Positions 1 to 19,855 of a stretch of 64,000 nt of DNA are shown here, piece by piece. Numbering within the stretch: position 1 is the first letter of the stretch; every line of letters starts with the position of its first letter. The position numbers and the translations under genes are program-made. Source of the stretch: Embleya hyalina (GTDB taxonomy: Bacteria > Actinomycetota > Actinomycetes > Streptomycetales > Streptomycetaceae); assembly GCF_003967355.1 (NCBI RefSeq), contig NZ_BIFH01000032.1, forward strand, positions 138,632 to 202,631, written 5' to 3'. Below the pieces are notes generated by a model. The model was not told where the DNA came from, made no database searches, and saw only the letters and a program-made list of their open reading frames with translations.

Positions 1-3000
1 CGGGTAGTCGAAGACCAGCGTCGCGGGCAGTTTCAGCCCGGTCTCGGCGGACAGCCGATTGCGCAGTTCCACCGAGGTCAGCGAGTCGAATCCCTGATCC
101 CGGAGGGGCTTTGCCGCATCCACGGCGGCGGGGCTCGCGTGCCCCTGGACGACGGCGGCCTGGGCCCGCACCGCCTCCACGAGGAAGCGCGGACGGTCGG
201 CCGCACCGAGCGCGGCGAGTCGGGCGGCGAAGCCGTCGACGGTCGGGGCGTCGAGCGCGGCCGGGCGGGCACCGGTGCCGCCGCCGGTCGCGTCGAGCAG
301 TTCGCCGACCAGCGGGGCGCGGCGATCGCGGAACAGCACGTCCCAGTCGATGTCGCAGACCGTCAGGTGGCTGTCGCCGGCGTCGAGGACCTGGCCCAGC
401 ACCCGGATGGCGAGTTCGGGATCGAGCATGCGCAATCCCTGGCGCCCGAGCCGTTCCTCCACCTCGGGCGCGGCGATGCCGCCGCCGGCCCAGTGGCCCC
501 ACGAGATCGCCGTCGCGGGCAGTCCCGCGGCCCGACGGCGGGCCGCCAGCGCGTCCAGATGGGCGTTGCCCGGCGCGTAGTTGCCCTGTCCCGGCACACC
601 GCAGATGCCCGCGAGCGAGGAGAACAGCACGAACGCCGACAGGTCGAGATCGCGGGTGAGTTCGTCCAGGTGTCGAGCGCCCTCCACCTTGACCCGCAAC
701 ACGCGGTCGAGTTGATCGAGGGTCAGATCGGCAATCACCGCGTCGTCGAGCACCGCGGCGGTATGCACGACGGCGGTCAGCGGCAGGTCGGCCGGGATGC
801 CGGCGAGTACGTCGGCCAGCGCCGCACGATCGCCGACGTCGCACGCGGCGAAGGAGACCCGGGCACCGAACGCGCCCACCTCGGCCGCGAGCGCCGCCGC
901 TCCCGGGGCGTGCGCCCCGGACCTGCTCACCAACAACACGTGCGGCGCGCCGCGTTCGGCCGCCCAGCGGGCCGCATGCCCGCCCAGCGCCCCGGTGCCG
1001 CCGGTGACGAGCACGGTCCCCGTGGGCTGCCAGGGCGTCGGTTCCGGGCCGGTGGTCGGCGCGGCCCGGACCAGCCTGCGCGCCCAGAGCGCCGTGCCCC
1101 GCAGCGCGATCTCGGTCTCACCGGTGGCCCCGGAGAGCACGGCGACCAGTCGGTCGGCCGCCGCCGCGGTCGGGATCCGCTCCGGGAGGTCGATCAAGCC
1201 GCCCCACAGGTCCGGGAGTTCGGCCGCGGCGATCCCGCCGAAGCCCCATACCTGGGCCTGTTCGGGCACCCGTACCGGGTCCTCGGCACCGATCGACACC
1301 GCACCGTCGGTCACGGCCCACACCGGGGCGACCACACCCGCGTCCCCCAGGCCCTGGACCAGCGCCAGCGTCGCCGCCGCACCCCACGGCACCGCGGCGA
1401 AGCCGGTCACCGGGCCCTCGGCCAGGGCGAGCAACGACACGATCCCGGCGACGGGTCCGTCCGCCGCCGCGACCGCGTCCGTCAGCCGGTCCCGCAACAC
1501 TCCGCGATCCGCGTCCTCCCGCGCCACGGCCAGCGGCAACACCCGGGCACCGGCCGCCGCGAGCGCATCGCCGAACCACGTGGCCCAGGGCGCGGCTTCC
1601 GCGTCGTCCGGCACCGCGAGCAGCCAGATCCCGCCCGGCCGCGACCGCCCGGCATCCGCCACGGGACGCCATACGATCCGGTGTCGCCAGGACCGGGTCA
1701 CCGCGCCGGACCGCCGCCGCTCCCACCAGGACGACAGGGCCGGGAGTACCGCGCCCAACGGCTCGGCGAGATCACCGTCCACGTCTCCGAGAGCGGCGGA
1801 CAGCCCCGCCGGATCGCCACCCTCGACGAGTTCCCAGAAGGCCGAGTCCGCCGCGGCCTCCACCGGTTCGGTGTGCTCGCCGGTGTCCAGCCAGAACCGC
1901 TCGCGCTGGAAGGCGTAGGTGGGCAGCGAAACCCGCGGCAGGGTGCCCTCGGCGAACGCGAACGCCGCCTCCCACGACACCGGCACCCCACGCACGAAGG
2001 CCTCGGCCAGCGAGGTGTGCAGCCGGAGCAGATCGCCCTGCTCCCGGCGCAGCGTGCCGACCACGACCGGGTCGACCGCGCCGGCCGCCTCCAGGGTGTC
2101 CTGGATCGCGGCGGTCAGCACGGGATGCGGGCTCACCTCGACGAACACGCCGTGTCCGGACTCGGCCAGCCCGCGCACCGCGTCCTCGAACCGCACGGTC
2201 TCGCGCAGGTTCGTCGCCCAGTAGTCGGCGTCCATCCCGGCGGTGTCCAACCAGTCCCCGGTCACCGTCGACCACACCGGCACCGACCCCGAAACCGGCA
2301 CGATCCCGGCCAGATCCGCCACGATCCGGCCCCGGATCTCCTCCACCTGCGCCGAATGCGACGCGTAATCCACCGGAATCAACCGCGCCCGACCACCCTC
2401 GTCGGTCACCACGGCCACCAACTCGGCCAACGCATCAGGCTCCCCGGACACCACCACCTGCCCCGGACCGTTCACCGCCGCAACCGAGATCCGCCCACCC
2501 CACGCCGCGATCCGCTCACGCACCACCGGCTCGGACAACGCCACCGACGCCATCCCGCCCCGCCCGGACAGCGCCAGGATCGCCCGGCTGCGCAGGGCGA
2601 CGACCGCGGCGCCGTCCTCCAGGGACAACCCGCCCGCCACCACGGCCGCCGCGATCTCGCCCTGGGAGTGCCCGACGAGCGCGTCCGGAACGACCCCGTA
2701 CGCCCGCCAGACCTCGGCCAACGACACCAACACCGCCCAGAGCACCGGCTGGACCACATCCACCCGATCCAACGACGGCGCACCCGCGACCCCGGTCAGC
2801 ACGTCGACCAACGACCAGTCCAGGTGCGGTTCGACGGCCTTGGCGCACTCGTCGAAGCGGGCCGCGAAGACCGGTGCCTCCGCGTACAGGTCGGCGGCCA
2901 TGCCGGTCCACTGCGAGCCCTGGCCGGGGAAGACGAAGACGGTGCGGCCGGGTGCGCCCGCCGTCCCGGTGACCACGGTCGGGGTCTGCTCGCCGCGCGC

Positions 3001-4617
3001 CAACGCGGCGAGTCCGTCCGCCAGTTCCGCACGATCCGCGCCCAGGACGACGGCGCGCTCGCCGAAGACCGAGCGTGCGGAGACGAGGGAGAGGCCGACC
3101 TCGGCCGCGCCGGGCACATCGATCAGTCGAGCCGCCTGCGCGCGCAGCGCCGGTACCGACTTGGCGGAGAGCACCCACGGAATCGACGGCGCCGACACGG
3201 TCGTCGGCGACTCGGCGACCTCGCGGTCCTCGTCCGGCAGTTCGATGATCACGTGTGCGTTGGTCCCGCTCACCCCGAACGCCGACACCGCCGCCCGCCG
3301 AGGCCGATCCACCTCCGGCCACGGCCGAGCCTCGGTCAACAACCGCACCCCGCCCGACGACCAGTCCACATGCGGCGTCGGCTCGTCCACATGCAGCGTT
3401 CCGGGCAACACGCCGTGGCGCAGCGCCTCGATCATCTTGATCACCCCGGCCACTCCCGCGGCGGCCTGCGCGTGGCCGATGTTGGACTTCAACGAGCCCA
3501 ACCACAACGGCCGTTCCGGCGCCCGGTCCCGGCCGTAGGTGGCCAGCAGGGCCTGGGCCTCGATCGGGTCGCCCAGCCGGGTGCCGGTGCCGTGCGCCTC
3601 GACCGCGTCCACGTCGGCGGGGGTCAGGCCGGCGTTGGCGAGCGCCCTGCGGATCACCCGCTGCTGCGACGGGCCGTTGGGGGCGGTGAGTTGACTGCTG
3701 GTGCCGTCCTGGTTGACCGCGCTGCCCCGAAGGACCGCCAGCACCCGCCGGCCGGCTCGGCGGGCGTCCGAGAGCCGTTCCAGGACGAGCAGGCCGACGC
3801 CCTCCGCCCAGCCGGTGCCGTCGGCGGCGCCGGCGAACGCCTTGCAGCGGCCGTCGGCGGACAGTCCGCGCTGGCGGGCGAACTCGACGAACATCCCGGG
3901 CGAGGCCATCACGGTGGCCCCGCCCGCGAGGGCGAGATCGCACTCCCCGCCGCGCAGCGACTGCGCCGCCAGATGCAGCGCGACCAGCGAGGACGAGCAC
4001 GCGGTGTCCACGGTCACCGCCGGGCCCTCGAAGCCGAAGGTGTACGAGATCCGCCCCGACGCGACACTGGTGGTGCCGCCGGTCAGCACGTAGCCGTCGA
4101 CCCGGTCGGGCGTGGACTTGTACAGGCGCGGCGTGTACTCCTGCGCGATCACGCCGGCGAAGACTCCGGTGGCCGAGCCGCGGACCGCCGCCGGGTCGAT
4201 CCCGGCGTCCTCCAGCGCCTCCCAGGCGGTTTCCAGGAGCAGCCGCTGCTGCGGGTCGGCGGCCAGCGCCTCGCGCGGCGAGACGCCGAAGAAGGCCGCG
4301 TCGAACTCGGCCGCGTCGTAGAGGAATCCGCCCTGTCGGGTGTACGTCCTGCCGACCGCGTCCGGGTCCGCGTCGTAGAGGCCGTCCAGGTCCCAGCCAC
4401 GGTCGGTGGGGAAGCCGCCGATCGCGTCCCGACCCTCGGCCACCAGCCGCCACAGGTCCGCCGCCGAGTGCACGCCCCCGGGCAGTCGGCAGCCGATGCC
4501 GACCACGGCGATCGGCTCGTTCCGGGCTTCCTCGTTCTCCCGCAACCGGCGCCGGGCCTGGTGCAGGTCGGCGGTCACCCGGGTCAGGTAGTCACGCAGC
4601 TTCTCTTCGTTCGCCAT
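1..4617 (-). CDS. Type I modular polyketide synthase, one module KS-AT-KR-ACP (3' end cut by window edge)
   Basis: This is an extender-module synthase, probably module 2 of the line; 1539 codons are visible and the frame is still open at base 1. Residues 1-32 form a charged coiled-coil N-terminal docking segment. KS follows from about residue 33, with active-site Cys207 in DTACSSS. AT (about 560-870) has GHSQGE with Ser651 and the downstream YASH motif, which marks methylmalonyl-CoA specificity. KR (about 1195-1380) has a TGGTGALGG cofactor loop, an LDD motif (B-type) and the catalytic Tyr in [12 protein letters not shown] shows the GFDSL phosphopantetheine site near residue 1510. There is no DH or ER, so a beta-hydroxy group and a methyl branch are expected. 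The ATG at 4617 is preceded by an AAAAAGG purine run. The gene is 131 nt downstream of the loading-module gene and is likely co-transcribed with it. Confidence 0.95.
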   Translation of the reverse strand, partial: MANEEKLRDYLTRVTADLHQARRRLRENEEARNEPIAVVGIGCRLPGGVHSAADLWRLVAEGRDAIGGFPTDRGWDLDGLYDADPDAVGRTYTRQGGFLYDAAEFDAAFFGVSPREALAADPQQRLLLETAWEALEDAGIDPAAVRGSATGVFAGVIAQEYTPRLYKSTPDRVDGYVLTGGTTSVASGRISYTFGFEGPAVTVDTACSSSLVALHLAAQSLRGGECDLALAGGATVMASPGMFVEFARQRGLSADGRCKAFAGAADGTGWAEGVGLLVLERLSDARRAGRRVLAVLRGSAVNQDGTSSQLTAPNGPSQQRVIRRALANAGLTPADVDAVEAHGTGTRLGDPIEAQALLATYGRDRAPERPLWLGSLKSNIGHAQAAAGVAGVIKMIEALRHGVLPGTLHVDEPTPHVDWSSGGVRLLTEARPWPEVDRPRRAAVSAFGVSGTNAHVIIELPDEDREVAESPTTVSAPSIPWVLSAKSVPALRAQAARLIDVPGAAEVGLSLVSARSVFGERAVVLGADRAELADGLAALARGEQTPTVVTGTAGAPGRTVFVFPGQGSQWTGMAADLYAEAPVFAARFDECAKAVEPHLDWSLVDVLTGVAGAPSLDRVDVVQPVLWAVLVSLAEVWRAYGVVPDALVGHSQGEIAAAVVAGGLSLEDGAAVVALRSRAILALSGRGGMASVALSEPVVRERIAAWGGRISVAAVNGPGQVVVSGEPDALAELVAVVTDEGGRARLIPVDYASHSAQVEEIRGRIVADLAGIVPVSGSVPVWSTVTGDWLDTAGMDADYWATNLRETVRFEDAVRGLAESGHGVFVEVSPHPVLTAAIQDTLEAAGAVDPVVVGTLRREQGDLLRLHTSLAEAFVRGVPVSWEAAFAFAEGTLPRVSLPTYAFQRERFWLDTGEHTEPVEAAADSAFWELVEGGDPAGLSAALGDVDGDLAEPLGAVLPALSSWWERRRSGAVTRSWRHRIVWRPVADAGRSRPGGIWLLAVPDDAEAAPWATWFGDALAAAGARVLPLAVAREDADRGVLRDRLTDAVAAADGPVAGIVSLLALAEGPVTGFAAVPWGAAATLALVQGLGDAGVVAPVWAVTDGAVSIGAEDPVRVPEQAQVWGFGGIAAAELPDLWGGLIDLPERIPTAAAADRLVAVLSGATGETEIALRGTALWARRLVRAAPTTGPEPTPWQPTGTVLVTGGTGALGGHAARWAAERGAPHVLLVSRSGAHAPGAAALAAEVGAFGARVSFAACDVGDRAALADVLAGIPADLPLTAVVHTAAVLDDAVIADLTLDQLDRVLRVKVEGARHLDELTRDLDLSAFVLFSSLAGICGVPGQGNYAPGNAHLDALAARRRAAGLPATAISWGHWAGGGIAAPEVEERLGRQGLRMLDPELAIRVLGQVLDAGDSHLTVCDIDWDVLFRDRRAPLVGELLDATGGGTGARPAALDAPTVDGFAARLAALGAADRPRFLVEAVRAQAAVVQGHASPAAVDAAKPLRDQGFDSLTSVELRNRLSAETGLKLPATLVFDYP

Positions 4618-4748
4618 GGGGTATCAGCCTTTTTCCGTGCGGCGGCTTCGCCGTGATGTGGTACGCGTCGGGGTGCCCTGCGGGCCCGCGTGGATCCACG
4701 CGGGCCCGCTCGGGCCTGCTCGGGCCCGGGCGAGGGTGCTGCGCCGGC

Positions 4749-14351
<9,603 letters not shown>

Positions 14352-14447
14352 CGCGGAGTGTCGCCCCCCATGCCGATCGGTCCGATCCCGAACGGCGACG
14401 TGTGCGCCGAACGACCTCAGGATTCGTCCGGCGCACCCCGCCCGAAT

Positions 14448-14472
14448 ACCCCTGTCGATCCCCTACCGACCC
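14448..14472 (-). promoter_or_regulatory. 25-bp putative activator element upstream of the PKS operon
   Basis: On the minus strand this reads GGGTCGGTAGGGG, then six nucleotides, then AGGGGT. It ends 96 nt before the PKS start codon. The same element, identical at 21 of 25 positions, precedes the transporter operon at 18062-18086. A further 10-bp copy of one half (CGACAGGGGT, minus strand) lies at 14496-14505. A -10-like GACGAAT sits about 20 nt after the element, so the element would lie at about the -35 position, as expected for an activator site. The LAL regulator encoded between the two copies is the obvious candidate ligand; that assignment is inference. Confidence 0.5.
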
Positions 14473-14512
14473 CATAGCGGAGGGGGTCCGGAACGACCCC
14501 TGTCGGGGCATG

Positions 14513-14549
14513 CCGAGGGCCGCCGAACGTGCGGCTCGGCGGCCCTCGG
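14513..14549 (-). terminator. Hairpin terminator after the LuxR-family regulator
   Basis: Perfect 14-bp inverted repeat (CCGAGGGCCGCCGA and its complement) with a 9-nt loop, starting 24 nt beyond the regulator's stop codon. There is no long U-tract, as is common in GC-rich actinomycetes. It separates the regulator transcript from the PKS promoter region. Confidence 0.75.
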
Positions 14550-14573
14550 TCGTGCTCCCCGATCGGGGTCTTC

Positions 14574-17540
14574 TCAGCCCGCGATCTCCTCCTCCAGCCA
14601 GGGCGGCAGGTCCAGTCGGCGGGCCACCCCGAGCTTGCGGTACACCCGGGTCAGGTGTTGTTCGACGGTGCTGACCGTGATGAACAGCCGGCGGGAGATC
14701 TCCCGGTTGGTCTGGCCCTGGGCGGCCAGCGCGGCGACGCGGCGTTCGGCGTCGCTCAGGCCCGCGCCGGGCTGCTCGTCGACGCCCGGGGAGGCGCTCG
14801 GGGACGTGGGCGGGGACGTGGTCGGCAGTGTGATGCGCGCCGTTTCGCGGTGTTCGGGTCGCCCGGGGCGTTCGGCGATCCGGTCCGCCTCGCGGTTCGT
14901 CGCGGGTTCGTGGATCGGCGCCGGTTCGGGGGTCGTGCCGCGCAGGCGCGCTATCGCGCCGTCCCGGTCGGGTACGGCGGCCAGCCGGTCGGTGCGCGGC
15001 AGGGTGTGCGGCAGCTCGGCCCGGCACACCTCGGACAACTGCCGGGCGCGGCGGGCCGCTCGCCGGGCCCGGCCGAAGTCGCCCAGTTCGCGGTAGGCGT
15101 TGCCGAGCTGGGCGAACACCAGGGACAGCTCGAAGCGGTCCCCGCAGGCCTGGAGTTCGCGGATGGACTCCCACAACAGCGCCGGACGGCGCCGCAGTTC
15201 GACCACCGACGCCTGCACGCCGAGCGCCAGCCCCCGGGTGCGCGACGGTTCGTCCGCGAGCCGGTCGAACTGTTCGGCCAACAACTCGCGGGCCGCGTCG
15301 TGGTCGCCGAGGTGCACGTGGGCCCGGGCCGCCTCGACCCGCCAGGGCACCAGGCCGGGCAGGTCGATCCGCCACGCCGTCATCAGCTCGCCGCAGGACA
15401 GGAAGTCGTGCAGCGCCGCGTCGGCGCGGCCGGTGGCCAGGTTGTACCGCCCGCAGGCGTGCAGGTAGTGCAGTCCGGCCGGGGTGTGGAACATCGCGCC
15501 GGGGACGGGGAGTTCGAGGAGCCGGGCGGCCTGGTCGCGGTCGCCGCGCGCGACCGCGGCGACGATCCGGGCGGCCAGCGGAACCCCTACTGCCACCCCC
15601 CAGCCCTCGGGGGCGATCCGGGTCAGCGCGGTCGCGGCACTCTCCTCGGCGCCGAGCAGGTCGCCCTGGCGGACGGTGATCTCGCCGAGCACCGCCGAGA
15701 ACAGCGCGTGGGCGATCGGACTGCGCCGCCCGGCCGCCCGGTCGATCAGCGCGACGCACCACTCCTGGGCCTCGGCGGCCCGGTCCGCGTAGACCAGTGC
15801 GGTCAGCGCGGAGGTGAGCGATTCCACCGTGGCGTCCTCCAGGCGCGAGCCGCGCAGGATGCGCTCGGCCCGGTCGCAGACCCGGTCGGCGTCGAGCCGG
15901 CCGGCCAGGACGTCGGTGAGCAGGTCCAGTCCCTCGATCCGGCCGATGGTCGCGGGCAGCGGGGACACCTCGGCCCCGTATTCGGGCAGGTCCGCGTCGA
16001 CGGCCGGGTACCAGTACTTGAGCCAGACCCGCGCGGCCCGGGTCTCGGCGGCGGTGACCCACTCGGCCGACTCGCCGGGCGAGCAGGACTGCCGGCCCGC
16101 CTCGATCACGGCCCTGGCCTCCTCGAGCCGGCCGTACCAGGCGAGGTAGCGCACGCACGCCAGCGCGTCCCGGCCGCTGAGCCGGCCGTCGCGCACCGCG
16201 GTGGCCAGCCACGGCACGTGTCGCGCGGCGGCGGCCGGGTTGACCAGCCACTCCAGTCCGATCAGGAAGGCCTTGATCGACACCCGGGTGCATTCGTCCG
16301 GCGCGATGCGTTCGGCCAGTTTGAGGTAGTCGACGGCGAGGCGCAGATCACCCTCGGCGACCACCGCCTCGGCCGCCTCGCGCAGCGTGCGCACCGCCCA
16401 CGGCGCGCGGAACTCCCCGGCGCCCGCGAGGTGTTTGGCCACCGCCTCGGACGGCGCGCCGTCGATGTGGCGCAGCGTGGCGGCCCGGCCGTGTCCACGT
16501 TCGCGTTCCGGCCGGGTCATCGTGTCCAGCACGGCCGCGCGGGCACGATCGTCGCGAAATCGTCCGCAGGCGACCAGTCCGGCGTCGTTGAGGGTGCGCG
16601 CCGCGCGGGTGGCGGTGGCGGGTTCGAGGCCGACCAGCTCGGCCAGGCCCTCGCTCGTGCCCGACTCGCCGAGCAGCGCCAACCCGCGCGCGACCTCCAC
16701 GGTGGCCGGGTCCAGGCGGTACAGGCAGCCGACCAGTGCTCGGCAGTAGGCGTCGGCCGCGGTCGCCCGGAGCGGGCGCCGGGCGCTGTCGGAGCGGTGT
16801 CCCGCGCCCATGTCCTCCAGTAAGGCTCGGATCAACAGCGGGTTGCCGCCGCTGAGTTCGAGGACATCGGCGGTCAGCCGGGCGGCGGCGGTCGGGCCGA
16901 CGGCGGGTTCGAGCAGTTCGCCGACCGAGGCGCGGCCGAGCAGGCCGAGCCGGATCCGCCGGTGGTGCGGCTGGCGTTCGACGTCGGCGGAGAAGCCGGC
17001 GAACGCCGCCGAGGCGGCCGCGGCGTACTCGCGTTCGCCGAGCAGGACCAGCACTCGCGCGGTGCGGATCCGCCGGATCAGGTGGGCCAGGAACTGCAAC
17101 GACACCGGATCGGCGTGCTGGATGTCGTCCACGACCACCACGACCGGCCGCGACTCGGCCAACGTCAAGACCACCGCCGACAGTTCGTGCACCGCGCGGA
17201 CCGTGGTGGCGTCCAACGCGTCGGTGCCGCCGAAGGCGGCGGTATGGGCGCCGTCGTCCAGGAGCCGGTCGATCCGGGCCGGGTCCTCGTCGGCGAGCGG
17301 GGCCGACTGGAGCAGTTGGCGCACCACCCCGAGCGGAAAGTCCTGCTCCATCGGGGTGCCGACGGCGCGCAGGAACAGCGCCTCGTCGGCGGCGGGCCGC
17401 TCGGCGAAGGCGTGCAGGAGGGCGGTCTTGCCGACCGCCACGGGCCCGCAGACGGTGGTCGCGCCGCCGACCCCGGTCGCGCAGCGGGCCCGGGCGGTAT
17501 CCAGTCGGCTGAGTTCCTCGGTTCGCCCCACGAAAAACAC
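14574..17540 (-). CDS. LAL-type LuxR-family transcriptional activator (PKS pathway regulator)
   Basis: At 988 aa it has the size and layout of the large ATP-binding LuxR (MalT/PikD-like) regulators found in macrolide clusters. The N-terminus has a P-loop (GPVAVGKT, about residues 32-39) and a Walker B strand (VVVVVDDIQHAD, about 137). A long helical TPR-like middle follows. The C-terminus is a LuxR helix-turn-helix (about 925-975, LSDAERRVAALAAQGQTNREI and STVEQHLTRVYRKLGV). The GTG start has a good GGGGGAG Shine-Dalgarno about 6 nt upstream. Codon 240 is TTA (16821-16823), so translation probably depends on the bldA tRNA, a common way of tying a pathway activator to development. It is transcribed in the same direction as the PKS genes but separated from them by a terminator, and is divergent from the transporter operon. 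Confidence 0.93.
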   Translation of the reverse strand: MFFVGRTEELSRLDTARARCATGVGGATTVCGPVAVGKTALLHAFAERPAADEALFLRAVGTPMEQDFPLGVVRQLLQSAPLADEDPARIDRLLDDGAHTAAFGGTDALDATTVRAVHELSAVVLTLAESRPVVVVVDDIQHADPVSLQFLAHLIRRIRTARVLVLLGEREYAAAASAAFAGFSADVERQPHHRRIRLGLLGRASVGELLEPAVGPTAAARLTADVLELSGGNPLLIRALLEDMGAGHRSDSARRPLRATAADAYCRALVGCLYRLDPATVEVARGLALLGESGTSEGLAELVGLEPATATRAARTLNDAGLVACGRFRDDRARAAVLDTMTRPERERGHGRAATLRHIDGAPSEAVAKHLAGAGEFRAPWAVRTLREAAEAVVAEGDLRLAVDYLKLAERIAPDECTRVSIKAFLIGLEWLVNPAAAARHVPWLATAVRDGRLSGRDALACVRYLAWYGRLEEARAVIEAGRQSCSPGESAEWVTAAETRAARVWLKYWYPAVDADLPEYGAEVSPLPATIGRIEGLDLLTDVLAGRLDADRVCDRAERILRGSRLEDATVESLTSALTALVYADRAAEAQEWCVALIDRAAGRRSPIAHALFSAVLGEITVRQGDLLGAEESAATALTRIAPEGWGVAVGVPLAARIVAAVARGDRDQAARLLELPVPGAMFHTPAGLHYLHACGRYNLATGRADAALHDFLSCGELMTAWRIDLPGLVPWRVEAARAHVHLGDHDAARELLAEQFDRLADEPSRTRGLALGVQASVVELRRRPALLWESIRELQACGDRFELSLVFAQLGNAYRELGDFGRARRAARRARQLSEVCRAELPHTLPRTDRLAAVPDRDGAIARLRGTTPEPAPIHEPATNREADRIAERPGRPEHRETARITLPTTSPPTSPSASPGVDEQPGAGLSDAERRVAALAAQGQTNREISRRLFITVSTVEQHLTRVYRKLGVARRLDLPPWLEEEIAG

Positions 17541-17554
17541 GTGCCACTCCCCCG

Positions 17555-17576
17555 GCGGAAATCCAAGTGTTTCCGC
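17555..17576 (-). promoter_or_regulatory. Inverted repeat in the leader of the LuxR-family gene
   Basis: Perfect 7-bp arms GCGGAAA and TTTCCGC around an 8-nt spacer, 14 nt upstream of the GTG start and immediately before the Shine-Dalgarno sequence. It could be an operator or a leader hairpin that affects translation. Only the symmetry is visible. Confidence 0.3.
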
Positions 17577-18061
17577 TTGTTGAATTAGCTATTGCCTCTG
17601 ATTAACATTTGCGCACGCCGGTGACACATCGGGGCCGCGGCGTCGCGGAATATCCCGGTTCGGCGGCTCGTCGACGCGCGACGGCCGGAACACGCGTTGT
17701 CGGGCCCGATCCGCGGGGGCCGCCGGGCCTGCCGACACGCCGAGGCAACCTCGGACGTCGGGGTGTGATCGATCCGACCCCGGTCGGATCACGGAGGATT
17801 CAGCGACACAGCCCGCTGGACATGCGGGCGAGATCCACGTCGAGGCGGGACACCAGTGCGAGGCGCCAAGCGCTCGCTCCACGGGTCCCCTGCACGGCCG
17901 TCTCCGAAAAAAGAAGTGGAAGAGTCCCGAATCGGTGATTCGGACTTTCGCTCCATAGCTGACCGGCAGTCTAGAAATCCGCCCGCGTCGCGTCAACACG
18001 AAGGTCCCGCGAAAGAAAGGCGACATGCGGGCGCGAGGATCGTCCGGGTCCGCACGCGCAA

Positions 18062-18086
18062 GGGTCGGTAGGGGTCCGCTAGGGGT
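18062..18086 (+). promoter_or_regulatory. 25-bp putative activator element upstream of the ABC transporter operon
   Basis: Reads GGGTCGGTAGGGG, six nucleotides, AGGGGT, and matches the element before the PKS genes at 21 of 25 positions. Two TAGGGGT boxes start 11 bp apart (18069 and 18080), one helical turn, as expected for a dimeric or oligomeric activator on one DNA face. It ends 104 nt before the ATG of the binding-protein gene. Confidence 0.5.
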
Positions 18087-18190
18087 GCTGGGCGTCCCGA
18101 CGGCGCGGCTAGTTTCCTCAGGGCCGGGGCCGGTGTTCGCCCCGCTCTGCGCCGCTTCGTGACATCCCCGACTCTCGACAGGACTCGACC

Positions 18191-19855
18191 ATGCGCGTCA
18201 TCCGACCACGCCTACCCAGAATCGTCGGTGCGGCCCTGGCCGCCGCGTTCGTCCTGTCGGCCTGTTCCTCCACCACGAAGACGGGCCCGAACGCGGCCGA
18301 GCCGGCGGCGGGACCGCCGGTCAAGGGCGGTTCGGTGACGGTGGCGATCAACACCGAGCCCACGTGCTTCGACATCCACGTGAGCCCCCAGGACATCACC
18401 GCGTCCATCCAGCGCAACGTGTTCGACTCGCTGGTCGCCCAGGACGATCAGGGCAACTTCCAGCCGTGGTTGGCCACTTCGTGGGAGGTGACGCCGGACC
18501 TGACCGGCTACACGTTCAAGCTGCGCACCGACGTGAAGTTCACCGACGGCACCCCGTTCGACGCGAACGCGGTCAAGGTCAACTTCGACCGGATCGCGGC
18601 CAAGACCACCAAGTCGCAATACGCGGCGAGTCTGCTCGGCCCCTACGCCGGCACCGAGGTGCTCGACCCGGCGACGGTGAGGATCTCCTTCACCAAGCCG
18701 TTCGCCCCCTTCCTCCAGGCCGCGAGCACCGCCTACCTGGGCTTCTACTCGCCGCAGACGCTCGCCGCCAACGGCGACAAGCTGTGCGCGGGCGGACCGC
18801 AGCTGGTGGGCACCGGCCCGTTCCGCTTCGCCGCGCACACCAAGGGCCAGAGTCTGACCCTGGAGAACAACCCGGCGTACAACTGGGCACCGGCCGGCGC
18901 CAAACACCAGGGCGCCGCCTACCTGGACAAGCTGACGTTCCGGTTCCTGACCGAGGACTCGGTCCGGGTCGGCGCGTTCGCCGGCGGCCAGGTGGACATC
19001 GCCGGGTCCATCCCGCCGGTCAACGTCAAGAGCCTGGAGGGGCGTTCGGACGTTCGCATCCTGCGCCACGACTTCGCGGGCGCGGTCTACAGCCTGTTCC
19101 TGAACACCACCCGGGCGCCCTTCGACGACGAACGGGTGCGGCGGGCGGTACAGCGCGCGATCAACATCGGGCCGAACGTCCAGTCCATCTACTTCGACCA
19201 ATACCGGCGCGCCTGGGGCCCGTTGGGACCGGCCACCCCGGGCTACGACAAGGCGCTGGAGAACACCTGGCCGTACGACCCGGCGCTGGCGGGCCGGTTG
19301 CTGGACGAGGCCGGGTGGACGGGTCGCGACGGCGACGGATACCGGACCCGGGACGGCAAACGTTTGAGCGTGCAGTGGCCCAGCGCTCCCGCCGCCGTGC
19401 GCGAACAGCGCGACATCCTGGCCCAGGCCGTGCAGTCGGATCTGAAGAAGATCGGCGTCGAGGTGCAGCGGCCGGCCCTGGACCTGGGCGCGTTCACCAC
19501 GAACGCCTACGCGGGCCGGTACGACGTGCTGGACATGAGTTGGGCCCGCTTCGAACCGGACGTATTGCGGCTGTACTTCAACTCGGCGAACCTGCCCAGC
19601 GCCGGTGGGCAGAACGCCGCCTGGCTGAGCAATCCGCAGATCGACCAGTGGACCGACGCGGCGGCGGCGACGCTGGACCGGGCCGCCCGCGACCGGCTGT
19701 ACGCGCAGACCCAGGGGTGGGTGATCGAGCACGCGGCGGTGGTCCCGCTCTACGCGGCCACCACGCTCTTCGCCACCGGCAGGCAGATCAACGGACTGCG
19801 TCTGGACCCGAACGCCTGGCCGCTGTTCCACGACGTGTGGAGCACGCGGCGATGA
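18191..19855 (+). CDS. Oligopeptide-type ABC transporter substrate-binding lipoprotein (family 5)
   Basis: This 554-aa protein would capture a peptide or peptide-like ligand outside the membrane and deliver it to the permeases encoded next to it. It has a basic N-terminus, a hydrophobic signal segment and a lipobox (LSAC, Cys about residue 25), so it should be a membrane-anchored lipoprotein. The mature part has SBP_bac_5 features: GGSVTVAINTEPTCFD at the start, LATSWEV, and the NTTRAPFDDERVRRAV block. The length is normal for the family. The stop overlaps the next start (ATGA), so translation is coupled. Position beside the PKS regulator and the shared upstream element suggest a role in the same physiological programme. 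The ligand is unknown, and uptake of a nickel or sugar ligand cannot be excluded. Confidence 0.92.
   Translation: MRVIRPRLPRIVGAALAAAFVLSACSSTTKTGPNAAEPAAGPPVKGGSVTVAINTEPTCFDIHVSPQDITASIQRNVFDSLVAQDDQGNFQPWLATSWEVTPDLTGYTFKLRTDVKFTDGTPFDANAVKVNFDRIAAKTTKSQYAASLLGPYAGTEVLDPATVRISFTKPFAPFLQAASTAYLGFYSPQTLAANGDKLCAGGPQLVGTGPFRFAAHTKGQSLTLENNPAYNWAPAGAKHQGAAYLDKLTFRFLTEDSVRVGAFAGGQVDIAGSIPPVNVKSLEGRSDVRILRHDFAGAVYSLFLNTTRAPFDDERVRRAVQRAINIGPNVQSIYFDQYRRAWGPLGPATPGYDKALENTWPYDPALAGRLLDEAGWTGRDGDGYRTRDGKRLSVQWPSAPAAVREQRDILAQAVQSDLKKIGVEVQRPALDLGAFTTNAYAGRYDVLDMSWARFEPDVLRLYFNSANLPSAGGQNAAWLSNPQIDQWTDAAAATLDRAARDRLYAQTQGWVIEHAAVVPLYAATTLFATGRQINGLRLDPNAWPLFHDVWSTRR

Larger units (their letters stand above)
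17541..18190. other. 650-nt divergent intergenic region between the LuxR regulator and the ABC transporter operon
   Basis: No convincing gene is present. The left edge (17555-17610) is unusually AT-rich for this genome and holds the inverted repeat described separately, so it probably contains the regulator's promoter. The right part holds the shared element (18062-18086) and a -10-like CTAGTTT about 22 nt further on, then a leader of about 75 nt to the binding-protein start. The middle (about 17640-18050) has no clear ORF, hairpin-plus-U-tract or repeat that I can assign. Confidence 0.5.

Noticed and set aside
17589-18026. 145-codon open frame on the minus strand in the regulator-transporter gap
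   Set aside because: No ribosome-binding site, no recognisable domain, irregular codon-position GC, and it spans the likely promoter region.
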